Source: Zygnema cylindricum (taxonomy: Eukaryota; Streptophyta; Zygnematophyceae; Zygnematales; Zygnemataceae). Taken from it: DNA of 64,000 nucleotides. Shown here piece after piece: positions 45,616-55,116 of the stretch (the first letter of the stretch is position 1; each line of letters starts with the position of its first letter). The notes under the pieces were generated by a model. It ran no database searches and was not told the origin of the DNA. It worked only from the letters and a program-made list of their open reading frames with translations. A program made the position numbers and the translations under genes. The DNA lies in NCBI GenBank assembly GCA_037447655.1, contig JBBHKE010000176.1:498691-562690 (forward strand), given 5' to 3'.

Positions 45616-46604
45616 TGTTGAAATATAAAATCTTTTGTTTAATAAATAAGGTTGTGAGGAGAGATTGAGGACTTATAATATTTTTCATATAAGTTAGATA
45701 TAATACATACCATTGATAGTGTGATAATAGCAGATAGACAGTCGAGTGTACTGCACTTCTATAGGGACACGTGTTGACAATTAAAGATAATGCAAGTATT
45801 TTGGAGTGGCGCAGACACCCACATACGCGTGTCGGAAATCATACGGGGGGTTTTGGTGAATTGGACAGACAGAGACTAAGCCGAACATCCGAGAACACAT
45901 TGTAAGAGATTGAAAGTAAGTCGTTGATTCAAACCAACTCGACGAACGTGATTAAAGTGGGGACCGCAATGACTAAGTGCGTCTTACGCACTCAGGATGT
46001 TTCGTACCATTTGATCAACAGTCATCTAGACTTTTGCAACTATAATGACTAAGCATCGACAACATTATGTGTATGGACGGTATCTGTAAATATATGGAAA
46101 ATAAATGGTTGGCGTTTAGTACATTAGTAAATAGTGTTACACTATTCATTTAGTAGTAAGTAGTAATTAGGGTTTTGGAAGTACTCACGGTATACTAGCG
46201 TACAGGTTGGATATTTTGTCGTAAGTCAGGATAATACCGCAGTGCAGTTACCCAAATTAGTGTAGACTAGTAGATACTCACTATGAGTATATAGTTTAAG
46301 ACTTAGCCAAATTCGGATCATCCGGTTTTAGGATTATGATATTCTAAGGGTTGTTTTTGGGAAACTTCTAGACGTTATATCTTGTGGTTTACTAAGTTAT
46401 TTGGGCTGCAATTTTAAGAACAGTCAGTTTATTGTCTTCTGTATTACTGTGGTAAATTTGGGGCATATTGGCATTTTGAGCCATATTTTGTGTTAGTTGA
46501 AAGTTGGTTGTTGAGTGGGTGTTTGATAAATTCTGTTGTTTTTCCATGTGTACTTCCACTACTACTGTTGGTTCTCCTCCTGCAACAGTGGTTGTATAAC
46601 AACA
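45616..46604 (+). repeat. 3' LTR of E (989 bp)
   Basis: Starts TGTTGAAATATA after the purine tract TTTAGGGAAG and ends ATAACAACA. The B-type gag leader start codon (46547) is within its end. The flank after 46604 is unique sequence. Confidence 0.85.
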
Positions 46605-46645
46605 AGATAGCATCTTCTAATTTGCTCATTTCATGGAAATTAATT

Positions 46646-46674
46646 TAAAATCACCTCGCGACGAGGTGATTTTA
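46646..46674. repeat. Perfect 13-bp hairpin
   Basis: Arms TAAAATCACCTCG and CGAGGTGATTTTA flank a CGA loop. It lies 41 bases beyond the end of the E LTR. It is not followed by a T-run long enough to call a terminator. Confidence 0.8.
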
Positions 46675-47085
46675 TATAAAGTTTGAAGATGAGCTGGAAG
46701 GACACGAAATTGGGTTAAAACGCGTTTGATGACATACTGCAATGCGCTAGACGACAAACTTTAAAAATACAATCGGGAAACCATGGCGGGAAGTTTTATA
46801 ATTTGTGACGTCGGCGCTATCATAATTAAGCGTGACGTCTAAATGTCCCAAACCCTAAACATCTGCAATGTCACGAGTAGCAAGACGTCTACAACTGTCA
46901 TTATTTTGTAATTGTCATCAATTGTCGCGAGTTTTGTAGTTGTATAAAACCATCACAAATTACACCCGTGTCTACATCCGTCACTTTTTAAAGTAACGAT
47001 TTCATTTCTTTACATAAGAATGCTCTGAAAGTAATACGGAGAATCTTCGCTAAAAACAAAGTTATAAGACTAAAGTTTCGGTTAC

Positions 47086-47151
47086 ATGCAAAAGAACCCT
47101 TACTTTGGCACATGGGGCCGTAACCTCCTAAGGTACGGACTCAATATGAAG
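47086..47151 (+). other. Possible orphan exon
   Basis: A 22-codon open stretch containing NPYFGTWGRNLLRYGLNMK ends at AAG followed by GTATGG, a fair donor site, in phase 0. An in-frame ATG is at 47086. I do not recognise the protein. Confidence 0.25.
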
Positions 47152-47600
47152 GTATGGCAATGATTTTTCTAGATCATAGTAAAAATTGTTAATTTTTATA
47201 TAAAGGAATAACAACGACATTCGATTTTTTTTTCGTTGATTCTTAGACTTCGATGCAACAACCTTATTCCTACGGATCTTGTAAGAAATTATAATCCTTT
47301 TCTTTTACAGGTTAAGTATGTAGGATTTTAATGTCGAAATTGGAGAATATTTTTGTTCAAAAGTAGGCTAAGGTGATCATCTGTTTGGAGAAGTTTGGTT
47401 TCAGTTGAAGTTTGTCTTTTTGTGGATGATAACTTATATTTTATATTTGATGTTCTATGTTTAAAGTTTGAAGAATAACCTTTTATACACGTTATTTACT
47501 TGAGAATACACATCGACTAGAGGAATAAAAAGCGTAAAAACTAAAGTGAATCTAACTGATGGAATCATTTTTATTTTACTTTCCTTCTCTCTCTTTTCAG

Positions 47601-47717
47601 GTTTGTGTTCTTCTAGCTGATCCTCAAGTTTATCGAGTCGATGGCTCTGGCAAAGGTTGTACTAAGGTAAACATAAAGAAAAAAGTCGCCACTCTAGTGA
47701 CCCTAAAAAAAAGATAG
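47601..47717 (+). other. Possible orphan exon or terminal exon
   Basis: A strong acceptor (CTTTCCTTCTCTCTCTTTTCAG, pyrimidine-rich) precedes a 38-codon open stretch containing DPQVYRVDGSGKGCTK and ending at TAG 47715. Only phase 0 is open, which matches the donor at 47152. An internal donor AAG/GTAAAC at 47666 is an alternative end. The product is not recognised. Confidence 0.3.
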
Positions 47718-49315
47718 CGTTGTATGATAGTTATAACAGCTCAAGCGATTTTTAAATGTAGTCTCCGTCTTTTTAAATCCTCAATGCCGGTGCTGGTTCT
47801 AACGATAAGAAACGAACTGACAATAAAAAAAAGTATGCGGGTCGGGTTTAAAAAGTACATTCAAAACTAAGTGTAATAGTATTGCGATATCATTAAGCGT
47901 AGGTTAAGAATTCCCAAAACAAAGCATTATATTGTAGGTTGTTCACATGATCGATCCGCGTTTTTTTTGGTAGAATACTTATTGGTTTCTCTTTTGTTGT
48001 TCGTCTCAATACGTCTCTTGTGTTGAATAAGTTGTTGTTAAACGTTGTTGGTTGAAATGTTCAGAGGTATTTATTGAAGACAAAGTCTCAAAATTTATTT
48101 ACATTTGATAATTTAACAGCTAGCTATTGGTGAGCATTTGATGTTTGATGTCTAATGAACAACGACTTTTGACGTTTTATTTAAGTTTTTTTCAGTGATT
48201 GTTGTTCGATATCATCTTACAAATTGTTTCTAGATAAATGTAATTATTCAAGTTTATGATTTTATAAGTTATCGAATGACTGGTATTTATTGATCCGTCT
48301 TACTCAATGTCAATGTCAATATTCAAAAAATATAAACACTACCTATGGATGGTTTTTCATCCCACTGTGACGAGGGAATTTTGTCTACCAATTAAATTGA
48401 TAGGAGTCAAATTAATTTTATGGCATTATTTATCCTGTTGCTTAATTCACGTTTTTTTTGTTCATTTTTCTTTTTATTGTGTTTTTTGCCTTAGTCTTTT
48501 TCCCACTTTCTTTCTTTTGTGCCTTGCCGCTTTTTTATTATTCTTTGTGCTTTTTGTATGTTTATGGCATGTTTTTTTTTACTTCCTGCTAACAAGGTGC
48601 TTTTAAATTGAAAAGTTAAAAAAAAATCTGAAAATCATTGAGCTTCGGCTACTAAAATTTATGGACCAAAATATAGGTCAACCACCAGGAAAATTTATTT
48701 ACGATATATCGACACGGTATATCAATATCGTTAATCAAAAAGAAATATATGTCGATTACGAGTATGAGGCTTTCGATACAGAATACTAGAAAAGTTTTGC
48801 CACCGATAAAATTTGCCGGTTGCAGATTTCTGGAAAGGAACATGGACGGTCGCCATCTGACAAAACTGACACGTACGGATCTCGCAATAGAATATTGTGA
48901 AAATTTTGACGCCCTCGAAGGTTCGAACTTCCGGACGAAAGAAATAGAAAACATGTACATCTCGTATACCTTCTTGATATCTACTAGAAAATAGAAGTAG
49001 TACAGACATATAATAGTACTTTGTCGAAAAAAAGACAAAAAAGAAGATCAAAAATGTGTGAAAATTATTTTTTTATGACTGCTTTGCGCTTGTAATTTTT
49101 TATTTTTTGATCAATTCTCAAATGTAGGCGAAGCAATTTTCTATTTTGGCGGCAAGAAAGTTTCTCAAAACCTTCACTATGATTTTAGAGTAGATATTTT
49201 AGATAGACGTGTAAAAAATTGACATGTCCGTCTGACTTCTCCTGGCTTTCCCAATTATTGAACTTTGCAGCTCTATCTTTGCGGGCCATAGATAAAAACG
49301 TTTTTCACTTTTTTA

Positions 49316-50454
49316 TAGAGTTGTGTATCGGTAAAAAACTTATCGCGATAACACCGATATCGATAGTTATCGGTTATCGAACGGTCAGAGGTCCTAATAT
49401 ATCGGTCCGAGACCAACAAATTCCATATCGGCGATAACTTAAAAAATATATAGTACGCATACTATAGTACTCTGTATTACAGTATTTACATTATATAGCG
49501 TGGCATGCCACGTGTAACAGTCTATTCCGTATTTATTTAACTGATAATTATTACGGACAGCGCAGCACGTAAACGTAGACAAATTTAAAATAATACTTTT
49601 TAGTTCTAAAACTATACTACTGTACTGTACTGTACAGTACTGTACTGTACCGAAACGAAAAAAAAAAAATACATTGTAAAATTTGAGAATTAAACTTTTT
49701 AAAAAAGAAAACGAACAGACGAACGGAGCAGACTGTCGATGAACCGTCGATGTCCAATTTGTACGGATTTTAACATTTTTACGAAAACCACGTAGTATTG
49801 TCTTTTTCATACTTTTCGTAAAATTTGTGTAAATTTAGCTGTACGGCTATGTACAAAAATGTACGAAAGGCGTAATCTTAGAAAATCCTGAAAAATCTTA
49901 CAAAGTACGGAAATTTATGACAAATGTACGAAATTGTGTGAAAGTGTACCCTAACAAACTTAATAGTACGAAATATCTACGGCAGCCGTACTTAAATATA
50001 GAGCGTACGGCAATGTACCTTGGAAGCCCTAAAAAATCCCGTAAAATAACCCTAAAATGTACAAACATAGACTGACACTGTACATAATTGGAAAAATATT
50101 GTAAGGGTACAAAGTAGGGTACGCATTTTATTTACTTTTCATCATCGTTTGATGCGTACCGTACGTAGTATTCGTTAGTTTATACCGTGCGTAATATGCG
50201 CACAGGACATCTATGGACTGAACACATCTGTCAGGCTGCTGGCATTTACAACCACCATATTTATCTGTACGGTCCGTGCATATATCGCCAATAGTTATCG
50301 ATATTGGTGTTATCTCTGATATATACTTATAACTATCGGTTAATTATCGGCGATAACACCGATAACAATATATCGTACCGGTATATCGATTATCGGTTAC
50401 CCGAAAAAAGGTCCATATCGGTTATCGGCAAATCCTTACCGATACACAACACTA
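49316..50454. mobile_element. hAT-like non-autonomous inverted-repeat element (1139 bp)
   Basis: The left end TAGAGTTGTGTATCGGTAA and the right end (reverse complement) TAGTGTTGTGTATCGGTAA differ at one base. Many subterminal TATCG and CGATAA motifs lie in both orientations within 150 bases of each end. TAGNG termini with subterminal motif clusters suggest hAT. No 8-base duplication is visible, perhaps because MITE M1 abuts the right end. There is no coding capacity. A TGTAC microsatellite lies at 49616-49650. Confidence 0.6.
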
Positions 50455-50943
50455 CACCGTGAATCGCTATTAGCGTACATGACGCTAATTGGGGTACCCC
50501 TTTTTTTGGGGCAAATTCTCAAATAGAATAAAGTACGCTAAATGTTTTTGCACGTTATTTGAGGTACCCCGCTCAATGCGGTTCATAACTGTAATTTAGT
50601 TCCCTTTTAAATAGTGTGGTGTACGGACTGCCAGATCTGTACTATTTCGTACATTTTTAAGTTTAAAAGTACAGAAAATATAATAATATATAATTGCGTA
50701 AATATTTTCCGGCATACGCAGATGTCAAAAAAACGCGACGGCGTACGATTTGAACAGTTTCGTACATATACATGTTTTAGTATGGACATATTATGTGTTG
50801 AAAATTTTTACAAAGCAGTTTACAAATTAGAGTACATGATAAATTAGAATCATGGTGTACCCGAAAAAACACAATTTACCGTAAAGTACGCTAATTGTTT
50901 CATTACGCTATCTATTTCATTACGCTAATAGCGATTCACGGTG
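50455..50943. mobile_element. MITE M1 (489 bp)
   Basis: Terminal inverted repeats begin CACCGTGAATCGCTATTAG at both ends and are perfectly matched for 23 bases or more. Flanked by TA/TA (50453-50454, 50944-50945). Non-coding. Confidence 0.8.
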
Positions 50944-50945
50944 TA

Positions 50946-51177
50946 CCATTTGATGAAGGAATTTGGAGAGCGATATGTATTTAAATATATATTAATGTTT
51001 TACTGCTCATTTAACGGGAAAAACTTGCAAACTGCGCTATATTTATATTTTTTTTCATGTACGGAATAGTACGGAATGAAATTCATTAACGAACAATTTG
51101 TTCAAAAGGTTCAATGCGTTCGTTACATATAATTCGTCGCGATTGGTACGTTTGCACTAATCGCCGTGAACAACTAT
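50946..51177. other. Short spacer
   Basis: AT-rich, with GTAC-containing words. No feature recognised. Confidence 0.5.
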
Positions 51178-51872
51178 GGTGAAGTTCCATTACGACACTG
51201 TAATCGTACGGCCAACATTACAGGATGCTACACTTTGAACGAAGTTCCATTGCGCAGAGTCTGTAATCCACGTGTTAGCAAAGGAGTGGCGCCACGTAAC
51301 TATAATGTGGTATTGAAAATCGTCAGTGATTTTTACACCGACCAAAATCTCCATTTGCGTACCATGTACGTGCGTACCAGGTCATCGTTCAACACAACTT
51401 TTGTACTCTTTGCAGACGCTTTGCCAGATATTACCTCATTTTTTTAGGGTTCCTGTTTTTTCGCGTGACGAATGAGCGTTTCCAGAAATAGTGTGACGAA
51501 AGTGCGTTACGACATTTCGTTTGTATTTTTGTTGGATTTTTTGATGCGCATATCGTGTGCGCAATTTTATGATTTTCGTTGGTTGCCATATTGACACGTA
51601 TGCTCATTATCCAACGTGTCGCGGCTCAAATTTTTATGTAATTGATGATGTACCTCGCGAGGTACATCGCCAATTACAGAAACTTTCGAAGCGAATGCTT
51701 CGCGAAACAATATCCAACGGCCATTGTTAACTCCCATAATTTTGGAAAATTTTGGCAAGATTCTCTGTAATGTTGTTTTCCGGATAAAAACAAAATAAGA
51801 GGTACGGTATAGTACAGAGAGGTCCGAATTTATGTAAACAACGTCACTTTTCGTATAATGGAACTTCACCCT
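51178..51872. mobile_element. Inverted-repeat element candidate (695 bp)
   Basis: Ends carry GGTGAAGTTCCATTA in inverted orientation (15 perfect bases). A third, direct copy of GAAGTTCCATT is at 51241. A long palindrome sits inside at 51640-51675. The flanking duplication is uncertain (CTA near both ends). Confidence 0.5.
51640..51675. repeat. 22-bp perfect palindrome with extended arms
   Basis: The core GATGTACCTCG plus its complement occupies 51647-51668. Outer arms AATTG and CAATT extend pairing to 51640 and 51675 around a 2-base mismatch on each side. Confidence 0.85.
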
Positions 51873-52337
51873 AAATCACACGTAAAATTGGACGCAAGAT
51901 CGTTTTATTGATCCCGGTAGCCGCTGACAGGCATCAAATAGCTTGTCAGATTGTGGCTGGTACGGAACGGCTGCATGCTGAGGTAGGTTCATTTGCCGCT
52001 GCATAGATCGAATCTGCGCCCCAAGGTTCGATGAAAGTTTTCTCCGAACGGTTCAGATTTATTCCCAGCTTACTGGTCCGCGCCAGGCGATATCTCAGTC
52101 ATTATTTACCGTTTTGACGGGCTACTGACCGGAAACGCCATAGAAACAAGCGTCAGTTTCGGCGTAGCGCATACTCGCCCTCACAAGGAATGCACTAAGT
52201 GACAAAACGATGAGTGACGTGACGGATAACGCAGTTTATCGAACGAATTCAAGTTCAATAGCTACACTGCCTATTGCAATACTTACCTGTACTGTAGCGT
52301 TAAGGATATTGGTGCGGAACTAGAATATATCACGCTA
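51873..52337. other. Unassigned intergenic sequence
   Basis: Slightly GC-richer than its surroundings. No open frame of note and no similarity to the other repeats in the window. Confidence 0.5.
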
Positions 52338-52887
52338 CACCGTCAATTGCTATTAGAGTATATAACGCCAATTCGGTGCCCTTTTTTCAAAAAAAAAATC
52401 CTGAAATACAATCCATAATCCTATTTTTTCCATTATTCTAATTAGGTTTTTTTTTCAATTAGCGTTAATAGTGGAAGTACACTGCGATGGAAATAGTGTG
52501 GCGTACGGACATAATATATTCGTACGAGGTGGTACTTTGTGAATTACAAAGGCATAAAAAGACACTTAACATTATTGCGCACACATGTGAATGTCCACTG
52601 GAAGAAAGAGACACAAACTCGTCGAAAAAAATCATGTTCTCATATGTTCGTCCGTCGACCGTGTGAACAGCGCGACGGCGTACGAATTGTCAGATTTTGT
52701 ATGAGTACACATATTAATGTAGACATCGAAAGGGCGGGTATTTTTTATTCAGGATAACCCAAATTACAGTTAGGGATTAATTAGTATATATATATTTTTT
52801 TCAAAAAAAATAATTCCCGATTAGTGTTAATAACACTAATATTTTTTTACGCTATTTATTCCTTTACTTTAATAGCGATTGACGGTA
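52338..52887. mobile_element. MITE M2 (550 bp)
   Basis: Termini CACCGTCAATTGCTATTAG and, inverted, TACCGTCAATCGCTATTAA. Flanked by TA (52336-52337, 52888-52889). It is the most degraded member of the family. Confidence 0.7.
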
Positions 52888-52894
52888 TACTGTA

Positions 52895-53092
52895 CACCGC
52901 CAATCGCTATTAGAATGAAGGATTAAATAGCGTCAAAAAAAAAATAGCGTTATTGATTCTATTGTAGTGCCTGAGACGTGGCAGATTATGGTCCACGTCC
53001 TTAAATAGCATTAGTAATTCTATTTCAGGTTTTGGTGTCAAAATTTAGGGGCACCGAATTAGCGTTATATACTCTAATAGCGATTGGCGGTG
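52895..53092. mobile_element. MITE M3 (198 bp)
   Basis: Both termini read CACCGCCAATCGCTATTAG, with TA flanks (52893-52894, 53093-53094). It starts seven bases after M2 ends. Confidence 0.8.
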
Positions 53093-54578
53093 TACTGTAC
53101 TGTACTCTGCTGTACTGTAGTCAAGAACCTGGACACGTGGAGTATCGAAGTCCACTTCCATTGATAGTGTTTGTATCTTTTTTTATAACTTTCGCCATAA
53201 ATTTTGTTTTCTCACAAAGGTGGGCAATGTAGCGTGAAATGTCGATATTCCCCGAGTTTCCCGATAAAAGACAGAATAACTGACGGCAAATCCTCACCAT
53301 ACAATTGTTTGACCAGAAAATCCTGGCGGAGAATCCTCCGTACTATTACTCGAAGGACCAAAGTCAATCATTTATTGACAAATTCATTTCCGTACGCTAC
53401 AGACCATACAGTATACCGTGACATCCACCCCCCCAAGAAGCATCAGAATTACCGTACAACCATTTTGACGTTTCCGAACTAAACAGACGCAAAACGTCAG
53501 ATCCTGTCAGAACAGGACACCCTGTTTGTGTTGGAGTATTGAGTAAAATACGAATATCGTGCACCTCAAAATTGACGACCTAGCTTCGCCTAAAGGGAAG
53601 AGTTACCAACTTACCGTACGGATAATGATGAAATTGCAAATCCATGCAAATATACCGCAACGTTTTGCGCTACGATATATTGCTTATTCAGGAACACGAA
53701 AAGGACAAATATATATCGGACCAACGTACCGATATACAGCCGTACATAAGATACAGCCTGGTACGGAAGGAGAAAGTCTCCAGCGGGAGGTTGGTCAACT
53801 GGTCCACCAATAGACGCCCTCAAGTCCCACCTGGGTCGGTCGCTATCCTGCATGACCGAAGCTGACTTGCCACGTGGTAGATGCACGTGCTACCTATAGA
53901 ATTGCGGTGAAGATCGCCACTGCCAGGCCTACGGCGTTCGGATACCGAATTTTCTTCCAACGAAATAATCATCAAATATTAACGTAGTCATCCGTACGAA
54001 ATAATGGATCACAACGACCGATAACAAAAGCTGACAAATAAGAAAGCGTTTGCCGTTTTTTTCTGTAATATTGATAACCGTATTGAATCCGATGGAGCAT
54101 CGAACAATATTGCACCGGTTTGTATCCATTTTGATGTGAAATAATTTCAAACACGAGTGAATTCCATCATTCCATAGCAACGAAATGAACCCAGGCTACA
54201 GAAAACGACAAAACCATGTAAAAAGGTGTATCTACTTTATGACGTAAGAACCGACAGCGTAGCCCACGGTAGCCGACAAAAAATCTGGTACCTACTACAC
54301 CTGGCAGCAAACAAAAAGAGTCAACTTTAAAAAAGATTTGCCTTGAGGAGCGACGCCGTTATGTGACACTTTTCCTGTAACAACATTATAACAAGCACTT
54401 TCAGTGCGGAATTTTTACATTTCATACATTACAATATTTAGTAGCGGCAAAAATTAGTGTAATTGAAAATAAGTTAGCCGTATTTTTCTAAAAAAGATAG
54501 AATTAATGAATTATCAATTCTATTTTAAGTTCAAGTGTAAATATTTAAGGCCGCCGAATCGGTGTTTTCAACACTACA
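53093..54578. other. Unassigned intergenic sequence
   Basis: No gene recognised. GTAC-rich words and a TGTAC microsatellite at about 53093-53117. Open stretches under 95 codons show no conserved motif. Bases 54520-54576 resemble the interior of the MITE family and may be a truncated member into which M4 inserted. Confidence 0.5.
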
Positions 54579-54793
54579 CCGTGTATCGCTATTAGGGTTA
54601 ATAATTTTTTCGCCACTTAAAACATAACTTCTCCGTACACACTTGTCCGGTTTTAAGTCTGAGACCGCCAAGTGGAAGCTAAAGATCTTACCTTTCGATT
54701 GCAACCGTCAGATCCACAATCCGACAAGTGTGTACAGATAAAAGAAGTTCTAAGTGGCGAAAAAAATGTTAACACGAATAGCGATACACGGTG
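54579..54793. mobile_element. MITE M4 (215 bp), foldback type
   Basis: Termini CACCGTGTATCGCTATTAG and inverted CACCGTGTATCGCTATTCG. Complementarity continues inward (GCCACTTA...ACTTCT...GTACACACTTGTC against its inverse) for roughly 70 bases, so almost the whole element can fold back. TA flanks are at 54577-54578 and 54794-54795. Confidence 0.8.
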
Positions 54794-54893
54794 TAGCAGA
54801 TATTACTGTGTACCTTTAGTCGGTTAGAATCGTACGGGAATGCTTAGAGTGATGTCAACACTAAAAAGACAACACGAATGCGACACGACACTA

Positions 54894-55114
54894 CACCGCC
54901 AATCGTTATTAGCGTTGTGTACGCTAATTCCGTCCCGCTTTTTTTTTTTATTCTCAAATAGAGTTATCCACATTATTTAAAAAATACCCTAATTCCTAAT
55001 TAGAATAGACGATTTCTTCGAAAATTTTCAAATTCCCAATTAGCGTAAACCACGCTAGTTATTTGTATACGCTAAAAAAATTTACACGCTAATAAGTAAT
55101 AACGATTGGCGGTG
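54894..55114. mobile_element. MITE M5 (221 bp)
   Basis: Both termini read CACCGCCAATCGTTATTA, with TA flanks (54892-54893, 55115-55116). The shared C-to-T change in the two ends is notable. Confidence 0.8.
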
Positions 55115-55116
55115 TA

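Larger units (their letters stand above)
44391..46604 (+). mobile_element. Copia element E, 3' half (B-like)
   Basis: Plus-strand remnant that starts abruptly in RT at a junction with the A5 LTR, then has RNase H, a purine tract and a 989-bp 3' LTR. It is similar to B1 in pol, but its LTR is clearly different, so it is a sister lineage. Confidence 0.85.
46605..49315. other. AT-rich intergenic sequence
   Basis: No retroelement similarity. It contains a perfect hairpin (46646-46674) and two possible exon-like stretches (47086-47151, 47601-47717). A 99-codon open stretch at 48307-48606 is low-complexity, Phe/Cys/Leu-rich and not convincing. Otherwise nothing is recognised. Confidence 0.6.

Noticed and set aside
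48307-48606. 99-codon plus-strand open stretch
   Set aside because: Phe/Leu/Cys-rich product of a T-rich tract; no start context, motif or splice support.
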